Of a stretch of 64,000 nucleotides of DNA, positions 30,155-38,645 are shown in pieces. The stretch spans positions 868,001 through 932,000 of the forward strand of contig NZ_CP054021.1 in NCBI RefSeq assembly GCF_005862305.2, in the 5' to 3' direction. Source of the DNA: Rhizobium indicum. Its GTDB lineage: Bacteria; Pseudomonadota; Alphaproteobacteria; Rhizobiales; Rhizobiaceae. A model generated the notes under the pieces. It did not search any database and was not told where the DNA came from. It worked only from the letters and a program-made list of their open reading frames with translations. The translations under genes were made by a program, and so were the position numbers. The stretch's first letter is position 1, and each line of letters opens with the position of its first letter.

Positions 30155-30510
30155 TCCAGGGCTCCCTTCTTCCATTCGTAGATAAAGCCGATGGTCAGCA
30201 CGAGAAGGAAGACCATCATGGACCAGAAGCCGAACCAGCCGATGGCGCCGAAAGACACGGCCCAGGGAAAGAGGAAGGCGACCTCGAGGTCGAAGATGAT
30301 GAAGAGAATCGACACGAGATAGAAGCGGATGTCGAACTTCATGCGGGCGTCGTCGAAAGCGTTGAAGCCGCATTCGTAAGCCGAGAGCTTTTCCGAATCA
30401 GGCGCTTTGAAAGCCACGGCGAACGGCGCAATGAGCAGCGCCAGGCCGATAACGAGCGCAATAGCAATGAAGATAGCGATCGGAATATAAGAACTGAGCA
30501 GTTCAGTCAT
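30145..30510 (-). CDS. nuoA: NADH-quinone oxidoreductase subunit A
   Basis: First gene of the complex I operon; three-helix membrane subunit (121 residues, ND3-like). The conserved loop after helix 1, [16 protein letters not shown], contains the Cys used to probe the active/deactive transition in mitochondria. The start beginning MTELLSSY is preferred, with AGGGAT about eight bases upstream; ATG codons one and three codons earlier are possible. No convincing promoter match was found in the 200 bases between this gene and the tRNA. Confidence 0.95.
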   Translation of the reverse strand: MTELLSSYIPIAIFIAIALVIGLALLIAPFAVAFKAPDSEKLSAYECGFNAFDDARMKFDIRFYLVSILFIIFDLEVAFLFPWAVSFGAIGWFGFWSMMVFLLVLTIGFIYEWKKGALEWE

Positions 30511-30756
30511 CATGTTCATCCCTGCTTGCCGGAGACGCCAGGGGGCGCATTTGGGCAAATGCCCGGCAAGCGAACGTGCGTTGCAACAAGCCGTGGTTAG
30601 CGCAGCCGAAGCCCCGGCGCAAGACTTTTACAGAGGCAATTCGACGCGTGTCGCGCGGACATTATCAAGCAGATGCAACGATGTCGCGACAAATCCGTGC
30701 AAGCCGTTTGAACCTGCATGCCAGACCATCGGAAACTGCATGGCTTTCGGAAGAAA

Positions 30757-30833
30757 TGGCGCGAGTGACGGGGCTCGAACCCGCGACCTCCGGCGTGACA
30801 GGCCGGCACTCTAACCGACTGAGCTACACCCGC
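30757..30833 (-). tRNA. tRNA-Asp (GTC), copy 1
   Basis: 77 bases with encoded CCA. The cloverleaf is regular; the anticodon loop CTGTCAC gives GTC, and the T arm GGGTTCGAGCCCC is present. The D loop reads AGTCGGTTAGA, one base different from the neighbouring copy. Confidence 0.97.
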
Positions 30834-30917
30834 GCATTGATCGGCCATTTTGCGGCCGCGAGGATAAAGAGAACCGGACAAACGACAAATCGCATTTGCG
30901 TTTTACAAGACTTGAAA

Positions 30918-30994
30918 TGGCGCGAGTGACGGGGCTCGAACCCGCGACCTCCGGCGTGACAGGCCGGCACTCTAACCAACTGAGCTACACCCGC
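30918..30994 (-). tRNA. tRNA-Asp (GTC), copy 2
   Basis: 77 bases with encoded CCA, identical to copy 1 except AGTTGGTTAGA in the D loop. It is transcribed first; 84 bases separate it from copy 1, so both are probably made from the upstream promoter. Confidence 0.97.
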
Positions 30995-31062
30995 AATTCA
31001 TTTCAAGCAGTCCGGATGCCTTCGCACCCTCTCCAAAACGGCTGCCCGTTTCGATGAGCGGC

Positions 31063-31091
31063 TAACTACGGGGTTCGCCTTTTAGTGTCAA
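31063..31091 (-). promoter_or_regulatory. Strong sigma-70 promoter for the tRNA-Asp pair
   Basis: On the minus strand TTGACA, exactly 17 bases, TAGTTA, followed by about 65 bases to the first tRNA. The rest of the 400-base gap between the tRNA-Asp and tRNA-Val genes shows no supportable ORF; short open frames there lack ribosome-binding sites. Confidence 0.7.
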
Positions 31092-31327
31092 GCAGGTTTG
31101 GAGACAAAACCATGACAGTTCGTGAATTGTTTCGGCGACTTGGGCCCCGGACGAACAAAAGCCGGCACTTCCGTATTCCGCAGCGATGCTCAGGCGCAGA
31201 CGCAGCGCCTTCGAAACGGAGATGCTCGCCACCCTCCCCTCACTTTTCCACAGCCGAGCCGAAGCTAAGCGGCATCGCAAGACACGGGACCACCACCAAA
31301 AAAATCAAAAAATCTTCACAAACACTC

Positions 31328-31356
31328 TTGCGGTTTTGCCGCGATCCGCATAGATC
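31328..31356 (+). promoter_or_regulatory. Probable promoter of tRNA-Val
   Basis: TTGCGG, 17 bases, TAGATC, with transcription start expected about 35 bases before the mature tRNA. The -35 element is a weak match; spacing and location are good. Confidence 0.45.
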
Positions 31357-31398
31357 ACGGCCACCAACGCGGCAGGCCGATCCGGCTTCGTTTGCGAT

Positions 31399-31474
31399 GG
31401 GCGATTAGCTCAGTTGGTAGAGCGCCTCGTTTACACCGAGGATGTCGGCGGTTCGAGTCCGTCATCGCCCACCA
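31399..31474 (+). tRNA. tRNA-Val (TAC)
   Basis: 76 bases with encoded CCA. The anticodon loop TTTACAC gives TAC; the acceptor GGGCGAT pairs with ATCGCCC; the T arm GGTTCGAGTCC is present. Confidence 0.97.
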
Positions 31475-31575
31475 TTACCAAACTTTCCCGCAACTTGTTC
31501 ATCAGAGTTAGGCTCCCGAATTAGCTCGCTAATCCGGTCACGATCTGCGCAAGGTGTTTTGTCAGGAGACACCTC

Positions 31576-31974
31576 ATGAAAACCGTTGCCATCATCTCTG
31601 CGCTGCTTCTCGCCAGCGTGGCTGCGCCGCCGTGCATTGCCAGAGAGCCGGCGCAAGAGGTGTTCCTGTCTACCGGGGATCAGGCTATTACAACCTCGGG
31701 AGAAACCCCGGCGCGTCAAGCCAGAACATATCTCCTGAGAATGCAGGCAGATCGGCCGATTGTCTTTTCGGTCGATGCCGACAATTCAGCCTGCAGCCTG
31801 GAAATCATGAAAACCAGCCAGCGCGGCGTCTTAAGCACAATCAGCCGATTCCCCGCATCTTTCAGAGACAGCGGTCAAAGTGGCGATGAATATACGTTTT
31901 CTTTTTTCCAAAACCGCGTTTCATTTATGAGCGGCGCCCGATGCGCCTTCTCATTTTCTCTCACTCAAATGTGA
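31576..31974 (+). CDS. Hypothetical exported protein
   Basis: A 132-residue product with a signal peptide (MKTVAIISALLLASVAAPPCIA) and a mature part of about 110 residues rich in Ser, Arg and Phe, with two cysteines (SACSLEI and ARCAFSF). It may form a small beta-sandwich of the kind seen in periplasmic binding or inhibitor proteins, but no family was recognised. GGAGA lies about seven bases before the ATG. The last 16 codons and about 20 bases of its 3' flank are repeated with roughly 80% identity some 680 bases downstream, which marks a former duplication here. Confidence 0.72.
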   Translation: MKTVAIISALLLASVAAPPCIAREPAQEVFLSTGDQAITTSGETPARQARTYLLRMQADRPIVFSVDADNSACSLEIMKTSQRGVLSTISRFPASFRDSGQSGDEYTFSFFQNRVSFMSGARCAFSFSLTQM

Positions 31975-32389
31975 CTGTGTGATGGGGGTAATGGTCACGC
32001 CTTGCCGTTTTGGAGGACGCCCATCGTCTGCCATTTCATGGTGATTACATCCACGCCGTAAACTCACCGCTGCCTATCGGTTCGTTACGACTCTTCGTAT
32101 CCGGTGAACCGGCTGGCCGATGCCCCGCGCGGCGGCACACCACGATCCGAGTTGTGGGCAGGTCTGCGTTCTCCAGGTGGCATTCGGCGAAACGTTCCGG
32201 CGCAGCAAGGCGTTGCGCCCGGCGGCTTCAGCTGCGCGCCGTCCGAAAGCCAGCGCTCCATAAAACGGACTACTCCCAATCGCCGCGCCACCTCCTATTG
32301 GGCGAATGGATAGGGGCCGGAAAAAGTGGGAATATTCGTCGCGCGGAAAGTCTCCGCGCTTGAAGGTTCATCACGCCTGGAGGTGTCCC
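31975..32389. other. Gap without a supportable gene
   Basis: Several short open frames exist on both strands but none combines a ribosome-binding site with protein-like composition. The first 20 bases match the flank of the duplicated tail near 32650. No promoter or terminator stands out. Confidence 0.5.
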
Positions 32390-32602
32390 ATGAGGACCCT
32401 GCGCTCCGCATTGATGCTGTGCATCGCGATTGCCCTTGGCACGCCAAGTGCCACATACATCGCCCTGCCCGGATATGCATTCAAGACGAATCCGCAATGC
32501 CAGCGCCACGAACCAAAGACGAAATTCGACAAGAGGTGCGACTGGCCGAGAGTGGGCTTCAAGGACTTTACGCCCCCGCTTGTGACCGTGCTTGGGATCT
32601 GA
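32390..32602 (+). CDS. Small exported hypothetical protein
   Basis: A 70-residue product with a hydrophobic start (MRTLRSALMLCIAIALGTPSA) that resembles a signal peptide or anchor, then a basic tail with two cysteines (NPQCQRH and KRCDWP) and an aromatic end (GFKDFTPPLVTVLGI). GGAGG lies six bases before the ATG, a near-ideal site. After the stop the same frame runs straight into the decayed tail described next. No known domain was recognised. Confidence 0.6.
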   Translation: MRTLRSALMLCIAIALGTPSATYIALPGYAFKTNPQCQRHEPKTKFDKRCDWPRVGFKDFTPPLVTVLGI

Positions 32603-32656
32603 GGAACTTTGAACGGCGCCGGATGCGCTTTCTCATTTTCTCCGACTGAGATGTGA
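32603..32656 (+). pseudogene. Remnant C-terminus of a paralogue of the exported protein at 31576
   Basis: The 17 codons read GTLNGAGCAFSFSPTEM before a stop, against the tail SGARCAFSFSLTQM of the intact gene. Nucleotide similarity continues for about 20 bases past the stop. No start or upstream body of the paralogue remains, so this is the end of a decayed tandem duplicate. It is in frame with the 70-codon gene just upstream, separated only by that gene's TGA. Confidence 0.6.
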
Positions 32657-32713
32657 GAGCGTGATCGGGGTAATGAGCATCCCGCTGTCTGGTGGGTGCT
32701 CATCGCCCACCCT

Positions 32714-33262
32714 TCATCCCTTCGCCAGTTCTTTATCCACAGCGGAAACCAGCCGCGAATCGTCCGCCGTCACATCGGGCGCGAATCGGGCGGCGACTTT
32801 GCCGTCGCGGCCGATCAGGAATTTTTCGAAGTTCCAGAGGATATCGTCCTCATCGCCGCCTGTCATGCCATGGGATTTCAGGCGTTCGCGCATCGGGCCG
32901 TCACCCGTCGTCGCGACACCCGACTTGGTCAGTTGCCGGTAAAGCGGGTGTTGGGCCTCGCCCTTGACCGAGATCTTCGAGAAGATCGGGAAGGTGACGT
33001 CGTAGGTGCTGGTGCAGAAATCGAGGATTTCGGCGTCGGTGCCGGGCTCCTGGCCCTTGAAGTCGTTGGCGGGAAAGGCGGCGATGACGAAGCCGCGCTC
33101 GCGCTTTTCCCCGTAGAGCTTTTCCAGCCCCCCATATTGGACGGTGAGCCCACATTTCGAGGCGACATTGACGACCAGGAGCACCCTGCCCTTGTATTCG
33201 TTGAGCGTGGTCTCACGACCATCCACAGTCTTGACCGGGATATCCAGCACATTGCCCGTCAC
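32714..33262 (-). CDS. gpx: Glutathione peroxidase family thiol peroxidase
   Basis: Reduces peroxides, probably with thioredoxin as donor (182 residues). The peroxidatic Cys is in NVASKCGLT (about residue 35). A candidate resolving Cys is in ILDFCTSTYDVTFPIF, the position used by thioredoxin-dependent GPx enzymes. The WNFEKFL block with the catalytic Trp and Asn is intact. The usual FPCNQF motif reads FPANDF, so the third family Cys and the catalytic Gln are replaced. A GTG start (MTGNVLDIPVKT) is chosen because TTGGAGG lies five bases upstream and it restores the usual N-terminus; the frame is open further upstream. Confidence 0.88.
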   Translation of the reverse strand: MTGNVLDIPVKTVDGRETTLNEYKGRVLLVVNVASKCGLTVQYGGLEKLYGEKRERGFVIAAFPANDFKGQEPGTDAEILDFCTSTYDVTFPIFSKISVKGEAQHPLYRQLTKSGVATTGDGPMRERLKSHGMTGGDEDDILWNFEKFLIGRDGKVAARFAPDVTADDSRLVSAVDKELAKG

Positions 33263-33393
33263 GGGAACCTCCAATTCGTAAGGATATGTTTCGCCAAGCT
33301 TAGCGATATCGCCGCTGTTGTCATCAGCGTCGGGATCAACCTGGCTTCCACAGGACACCGGTGCGGCTTCCGGCCGCACCGGGCCTCAGCACC

Positions 33394-33747
33394 TCAGGCG
33401 GGAGACGTTTCCTTCACGTCGTCGAGCAGGAAGTGCACGACGAGATAATCCGTCTTGTAATGGCGGCCGCTGTCCGACTCGGAATCGACGCTGCCGCCGT
33501 CCTTCGGGTGCCAGGCGTGGTAATGGGGATTGGTGGTGATCAGCGTGATGGCCTTGCCATCTCTTTCGCCAAGCCGGAAGCGCATCTCGGCGAGCGGCCA
33601 GATCCGCTCGTAATCCTGCATGGTGATTCGCGCCTTCAGCGCCTTGCGCTGCAGCGGCGCTTCGCCGGCCTCGGCTGGTGTTTCCAACATCACCTCCTCA
33701 GCTCCGCTGATGATGGCGTTGAATTCTTCAGGCCACATGCGTCTCAT
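33394..33747 (-). CDS. Hypothetical protein, 117 residues
   Basis: Soluble, acidic and without signal peptide or membrane segment. Notable features are a WPEEFN start and the His/Trp-rich NPHYHAWHPKDGG in the middle. The start is supported by GGAGG nine bases upstream. No family recognised. It is divergent from the methyltransferase gene, whose PHO box lies in the shared 165-base gap. Confidence 0.65.
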   Translation of the reverse strand: MRRMWPEEFNAIISGAEEVMLETPAEAGEAPLQRKALKARITMQDYERIWPLAEMRFRLGERDGKAITLITTNPHYHAWHPKDGGSVDSESDSGRHYKTDYLVVHFLLDDVKETSPA

Positions 33748-33821
33748 GAAATCGCTCCTCCCGAGGCTTTTTCGTCAGTTCACAGATGGAACTTAGCGGT
33801 TTGTTCGAAAGAAGCAAATTC

Positions 33822-33839
33822 CTGTCATGCGGTTGTCAT
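33822..33839 (+). promoter_or_regulatory. PHO box upstream of the methyltransferase gene
   Basis: CTGTCAT-GCGG-TTGTCAT: two 7-base PhoB half-sites 11 bases apart, one mismatch to the ideal pair. It faces the plus-strand methyltransferase, 73 bases before its ATG. Confidence 0.65.
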
Positions 33840-33912
33840 CGGTGCCGGCTGCTCCTACCTTCCCGTCAAACCGCATCAGGGCCGTCAGTCGCCCGCAATC
33901 CCGAGATCAGAG

Positions 33913-34518
33913 ATGAAGACACGTGAAGAAAGGCAGGCGCTCCGGGCGAGCATGCCGCGCACCCCGCTCAGCGCCCACCACATGGAAAATGCCCGTCTGC
34001 TGCCGGATCGCGGCGAGCTGCTCTATCGGATTCCGAACGGCGGCATCGGCGTCGAGGTGGGAGCAGCCTTCGGCGAATATACGGCCGAGATCCTGGAAAA
34101 GAATCGCCCGGCAGAGCTCTACCTCATCGATCCCTGGTCGATGGATCGCTACAGCTCCGGGCTCGACTCGATCCACACGAATTTCGCGGCCGAGATCGAG
34201 GCAGGCCGGCTGCACCTGATGCAAGGCACATCACTCGAAAAGCTTGCCGAATTCGAAGACGATTTCCTCGACTGGGCCTATATCGATACCGATCATTCCT
34301 TCGAGCTCACCTGGCAGGAACTGCTGCTCTGCGAAAAGAAGGTGAAGCGGACGGGGCGCATTGCCGGGCATGATTTCTGCACCGGCAATACGGTCAAGCC
34401 GATCGTCTATGGCGTCGTCGAGGCGGTCACCAAGTTCTGCAAGGATTACGGCTGGCAATTCGAGTTCCTGACGGTCGAATCGCACGCGCATTTTTCCTAT
34501 TGCCTGAAGCGGCTCTGA
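33913..34518 (+). CDS. Class I SAM-dependent methyltransferase, probable Pho regulon member
   Basis: A 201-residue soluble protein with a Rossmann-type core. The SAM-binding loop is GIGVEVGAAFGEYTAEI (about residues 44-60), followed by LYLIDPWSMD (acidic end of strand 2) and WAYIDTDHSFELTWQELLLC, as in the Methyltransf_24 group. A role in lipid or surface-molecule modification is possible. The substrate cannot be told. The PHO box upstream suggests expression under phosphate starvation. The ATG chosen has only a weak ribosome-binding site; the frame stays open upstream. A RIME repeat follows the stop. Confidence 0.75.
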   Translation: MKTREERQALRASMPRTPLSAHHMENARLLPDRGELLYRIPNGGIGVEVGAAFGEYTAEILEKNRPAELYLIDPWSMDRYSSGLDSIHTNFAAEIEAGRLHLMQGTSLEKLAEFEDDFLDWAYIDTDHSFELTWQELLLCEKKVKRTGRIAGHDFCTGNTVKPIVYGVVEAVTKFCKDYGWQFEFLTVESHAHFSYCLKRL

Positions 34519-34523
34519 TCAGT

Positions 34524-34626
34524 CTAAAGCGCGGCGCGATCTTTCAGATTCGCTTCACGCGCTTTAGGTCTTTGGTATTGCGCATGTCTTCACCGCAAAA
34601 CCGCTGCACACTTTTGCGTGACATGC
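34524..34626. repeat. RIME-type two-arm palindromic repeat
   Basis: First arm: CTAAAGCGCG and its perfect complement CGCGCTTTAG enclosing 24 bases. Second arm: GCATGTC...GACATGC with an inner GCAAAA/TTTTGC pair. This is the familiar rhizobial mosaic element. It fills the gap between the convergent methyltransferase and cupin genes, where it may also end transcription. Confidence 0.8.
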
Positions 34627-34627
34627 T

Positions 34628-35029
<402 letters not shown>

Positions 35030-35175
35030 GATCTTTCCTTTTCCATCCATGCGGTTGAAGCCTTGTAGCAGAACGATATTTCATCGGGGCGACCAATCAA
35101 AGCCGGATCGACAATTGCCGCAAAGTCACCCGGCTGATAGTGCCAGTGTCTTTCATCAGCGCGTCGCATCTTGCT

Positions 35176-35255
35176 TGAATCATGCGACGCGCTTTGGCTC
35201 TTTGTTTTTATGCATGCCGTTGTCCCCGCACACGTCCGGGCGACATGCAGTAGGG
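35176..35255. repeat. Degenerate RIME copy
   Basis: It shares CGCGCTTTGGCTCTTTG, then GCATGCCGTTGTCC and GGGCGACATGC, with the element at 34524. The first arm is incomplete and the loop is shortened. It sits just before the ribosome-binding site of the aldo/keto reductase. Confidence 0.6.
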
Positions 35256-35264
35256 AGGATTTTC

Positions 35265-36254
35265 ATGAAACACCACGCTTTTGGCCGCATGCCCTTCACC
35301 GTCACCAATGTCGGCTTCGGCGCCTGGCAGATCGGCGGCTCTTGGGGTGATATCAGCGAGGCGGACGGACGCGCGGCGTTGAATGCCGCGCTCGATGCCG
35401 GCATGACATTCATCGATACGGCGGATGTCTATGGCGACGGCCGCTCGGAAAAGATCATTGCCGATGTGCTGAAGACGAGTGGGGCGGCCAAGCGCCCGAT
35501 GGTCGCCACCAAGGCCGGCCGCCGCCTCAACCCGCATGTCTCGGAAGGCTACACAAAGGCTAATCTCGAAGGCTTCATCGACCGCAGCCTCACGAACCTT
35601 GCCGTCGACAGCCTCGACCTCGTGCAGCTCCACTGCCCGCCGCGCGACGTGCTTTATCAGCCTGAGGTCTTCGAGGGCCTGAACGCGCTGCAGAAGGCCG
35701 GCAAGATCAAGGGTTACGGCGTCAGCGTCGAAAAGGTCGAAGACGGGCTGAAGGCGATCGAATATCCCGGCGTCGTCAGCATCCAGATCATCTACAACAT
35801 CTTCCGCCAGCGCCCCGACCATCTGTTCTTCCAGGAAGCGCGCCGCAGGAATGTGGCGATCATCGCCCGCGTGCCGCTCGCCAGCGGTCTTCTCTCCGGC
35901 AAGATCACCCGGGACACGCATTTTGCCAGCGACGACCACCGCAATTTCAACCGCAACGGCGAAGCCTTCGATGTCGGCGAGACCTTTGCCGGGGTGCCGT
36001 TCGAAGTCGGCCTGCAGGCGGTGGAAGAGGTGCGCAAGCTGGTGCCCGAGGGCGCCACCATGGCCGCCTTCGCGCTCCGCTGGATCCTGATGAGCGATGC
36101 CGTCACCGTCGTCATCCCCGGCGCCCGCAATGCCGAGCAGGCCAAGGCCAACGCGGCCGCCGCCGACCTTGCGCCGCTTTCGGCCGATGTCATGGCGGCC
36201 ACGCGCGAGATCTACGAGCGGCTGATCGCGCCGCATGTGCATCAGCGCTGGTAG
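35265..36254 (+). CDS. Aldo/keto reductase
   Basis: NAD(P)H-dependent reductase of the TIM-barrel aldo/keto reductase superfamily (329 residues). The catalytic Tyr is in FIDTADVYGDGRSEKII (about residues 47-63), the Lys in MVATKAGRR and the His in DLVQLHCPPRD. The substrate is not predictable; the group includes general stress reductases. GGGAGG lies seven bases before the ATG. The frame is open 82 codons further upstream but crosses the RIME copy. Confidence 0.9.
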   Translation: MKHHAFGRMPFTVTNVGFGAWQIGGSWGDISEADGRAALNAALDAGMTFIDTADVYGDGRSEKIIADVLKTSGAAKRPMVATKAGRRLNPHVSEGYTKANLEGFIDRSLTNLAVDSLDLVQLHCPPRDVLYQPEVFEGLNALQKAGKIKGYGVSVEKVEDGLKAIEYPGVVSIQIIYNIFRQRPDHLFFQEARRRNVAIIARVPLASGLLSGKITRDTHFASDDHRNFNRNGEAFDVGETFAGVPFEVGLQAVEEVRKLVPEGATMAAFALRWILMSDAVTVVIPGARNAEQAKANAAAADLAPLSADVMAATREIYERLIAPHVHQRW

Positions 36255-36287
36255 GCATGGAGTGCTGATTCTCCGTCCGACGCCGAC

Positions 36288-36348
36288 CTTTCGCAGGGCA
36301 CGTCCCCTCTCCCCGTTTTTACGGGGAGAGGGCTAGCGTGAGGGGCAG
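36288..36348. repeat. Rhizobial intergenic repeat, palindromic (copy 2)
   Basis: CCCTCTCCCCG, loop TTTTTA, CGGGGAGAGGG: a strong hairpin followed by GTGAGGGGCAG. The block order equals the element at 6840-6945. It lies between convergent genes and could act as a terminator for both. Confidence 0.7.
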
Positions 36349-36351
36349 CTT

Positions 36352-38550
36352 TCAGTTTGTCGCGCTCAGCTCGACCGGGAAGAACAGGGTCTCGCCGGAG
36401 GAGTCGCTGACGCCGTCATTGTCGGTGACCGCGTAAGGCTTGCCCGATGCGTCGAAGGTGAAGCCTTCGAGCTTGTCCAGAACATAGCCGTTGGTGGCAG
36501 ACTTCAGTTCACCGAGGAAGTCATGGGCTTCGGTTTTCTTGACGACCGGCAGCTCGGCCCCGAGCTTGGCGGGCTTCAGCTCCGAAATCGCGACCTTGTA
36601 GAGCTTCTTCAGCCTGGCGGCATCGCCGACAAGGTTGTCGCGCTCGATGATGTAGACGCTGTCGCCCTCGGCCGATATTTCCGACAGACCGACCCAGCCG
36701 CTTTCCGTCTTGTCGAGCGGATAGCGAACGGCACCCCATTCCTTCTTCTTCGGATTGTAGGAGACGAGCTTGACGAAGCCCTTCTCGTCGTCGCTCCACT
36801 CGCGCTGGACCGCCATCCAGAGCGTCGTGTCGTCGCCGGTGCCGACAATGGTCACGCCTTCGAAGCCGTAGCGGATTTCGTTGGCGACGAGCTCCTTCGG
36901 CAGGGCGATTTCGGCTTTGATGTCACCCTTGGCATTGACGTTGTAGAGGGCGTGCGGAACGAGACGCTCGCTATAGCCCTCCGAGGCGAGCCAGAAGGAG
37001 CCGTCAGCGGCAGCCGCAATGCCTTCGATGTCGAGCTTCTGCGCCGGAGCGCCGTCACGCTTGACGACGAGGGCGTCGGTGATGACGGCCGGCTTCTTGC
37101 TGGCATCGATCGTGTAGATCGTCGGCTGTGAACCCAGAACGCTGTCGCTGACGGCGTAGAGCATGCCCGGCTTGCCCGGAACGGCAGCGAGACCCGAAAG
37201 GGCTGCGAAGCCGATCGGATTGCCGTCCTTCTCGGCGGAGACGATCTGCGGATAGGCCTTCTCGCCTTCCGAGCGCTCGTAGATCATCACATGCGAGCGC
37301 GTGCCGCCGTCCTTGCCGAGATCGACCTCGTTGGCGGTCGCAAAGAGATTGCGGGCGGGAATGGCGATCGCGCCTTCTGGCGAAATGCCTGATGGCAGCA
37401 GTTGGACGAGTTCGGGATCGGCGCCGGTATCTTTGAAAACGCCGACCACCGAGGCGCGCTCGGCGAGCAGGAAGAAATACTTGATGTCACCGAACTTGGC
37501 GGCTTCGAGGCCTTCCGGCTCGACGCCCTTCGATCCCGAGCGGCTTTCCGGATAGTGGCCGATATGGGTGACGGCGCGTTCGAAGGAGGCGCCCGATTCG
37601 TAGAGAAGCTTGCCCGTCTTATCGAAGATGGTGAAGCCGCGCGAGCCGCCCTGGTAGTCGCCTTCATTGGCAACGACGAGGCGGTTGTCGTCCAGCCACT
37701 TCACGGCGTCGGGCTCGCGCAGCACACCTTTGGCTTCGCCTGAGAATTTCAGGGCGCCGTCACGCTTGGTGTCGATACCGGTGAGATCGACGCTGCCGGC
37801 GGAGAAATGCGTCTTCACTTCAGCCGTGTTGGCGTCGATGATGACGATCTCGTTGTTTTCCTGCAGCGTCAGGGCAATCTCGTTCAGGCCGTTGAAGGCG
37901 ACGAATTCCGGCTCCGGATCCTCCGGGGCGACGCCGGTAAGCCCGGTCAGCGTCACGTGCTTGATGGTGCCGCAATCGACGGTGCCGTTCTTGACCTGGA
38001 AGACGACGAGATCGCCGGCCGGCATCTGCGGGATCTTGCCGTCATTGACGTCTTCGTCGCGCTCATTTTCGATTGCGATGGTGCCGAGCGTCTTGTCCTT
38101 GTTGAGGGCGATCGAATCCGGCTGACCACCGAGATCGCACGTGTTTTCGATCTTCTTGGTCGCCACGTCGACGATCGCCAGACGGCCCGAGGGCTTCGCC
38201 TTGCTTTCGGAGGTGTTGACGGCAACCAGCGCCTTGCCGGCGCTCGAGGTGACCGAAGTCGGCTCGCCGTCCATCATCAGCGCGCCGCCTGCCTTGGGGG
38301 CCTTGGCATCGGTAATGTCGATAAAGCCGATCGCGCCGAGCGGGCTGTCGCTATAGATCAGCGTGTTGCCGTCGTCGGTCGCGGTGATGATCTCGGCGGA
38401 GCTCACCGAAAGCTTGTCCTTGTCGGCCGGCAGGTTCTCTGCGACCGGGAAGGAAGCGATGCGGTTGAAAACCGGCTCGGCCGCGGCCGGAAAGGCTACC
38501 GATGCGAGAAGCACGGCAGCAAGCGCTGCGCTGCGCGATGAAATTGTCAT
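36352..38550 (-). CDS. Exported phytase-like esterase domain protein, Pho regulon candidate
   Basis: A 732-residue exported protein. The signal peptide ends near FPAAAEP (about residue 25). The N-terminal half looks like a beta-propeller of LVIVD/choice-of-anchor-I type (repeated IIDANTAEVKTHF, VAIVD-like strands). The C-terminal half matches the esterase-like activity of phytase domain, with GFAALSGLAAVPGKPG and KLDIEGIAAAADGSFWLASEG. Such proteins are predicted to release phosphate from organic esters in the periplasm or outside the cell. A near-perfect PHO box lies about 53 bases before the start, which fits that role. The ATG is preceded by GGGGGAT; an in-frame ATG four codons upstream is possible. 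Confidence 0.85.
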   Translation of the reverse strand: MTISSRSAALAAVLLASVAFPAAAEPVFNRIASFPVAENLPADKDKLSVSSAEIITATDDGNTLIYSDSPLGAIGFIDITDAKAPKAGGALMMDGEPTSVTSSAGKALVAVNTSESKAKPSGRLAIVDVATKKIENTCDLGGQPDSIALNKDKTLGTIAIENERDEDVNDGKIPQMPAGDLVVFQVKNGTVDCGTIKHVTLTGLTGVAPEDPEPEFVAFNGLNEIALTLQENNEIVIIDANTAEVKTHFSAGSVDLTGIDTKRDGALKFSGEAKGVLREPDAVKWLDDNRLVVANEGDYQGGSRGFTIFDKTGKLLYESGASFERAVTHIGHYPESRSGSKGVEPEGLEAAKFGDIKYFFLLAERASVVGVFKDTGADPELVQLLPSGISPEGAIAIPARNLFATANEVDLGKDGGTRSHVMIYERSEGEKAYPQIVSAEKDGNPIGFAALSGLAAVPGKPGMLYAVSDSVLGSQPTIYTIDASKKPAVITDALVVKRDGAPAQKLDIEGIAAAADGSFWLASEGYSERLVPHALYNVNAKGDIKAEIALPKELVANEIRYGFEGVTIVGTGDDTTLWMAVQREWSDDEKGFVKLVSYNPKKKEWGAVRYPLDKTESGWVGLSEISAEGDSVYIIERDNLVGDAARLKKLYKVAISELKPAKLGAELPVVKKTEAHDFLGELKSATNGYVLDKLEGFTFDASGKPYAVTDNDGVSDSSGETLFFPVELSATN

Positions 38551-38602
38551 GAAATCCCCCATGTGTCGAACATTCGAAACATGAGTTTTCTGCGGGAGCC
38601 GC

Positions 38603-38620
38603 ATGACAGAGGCATGACAG
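38603..38620 (-). promoter_or_regulatory. Near-perfect PHO box of the phytase-like gene
   Basis: Minus strand: CTGTCAT-GCCT-CTGTCAT, both half-sites exact and correctly spaced. Flanking CCGCAT/ATGCGG adds an outer dyad. It ends 53 bases before the ATG. Confidence 0.8.
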
Positions 38621-38645
38621 ATGCGGCATTTTGCGTCAAATCATG

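Noticed and set aside
30597..30929. ORFs through the tRNA-Asp copy (for example with GARTRDLRRDRPAL)
   Set aside because: Translation of tRNA sequence, a common annotation artefact.
31085..31408. ORF of 107 codons between the tRNA genes
   Set aside because: It runs into the tRNA-Val gene and has low-complexity basic composition and no ribosome-binding site.
32731..32739. TTATCCACA, a perfect DnaA box
   Set aside because: Single occurrence inside the gpx coding sequence; no cluster or AT-rich unwinding region, so no origin.
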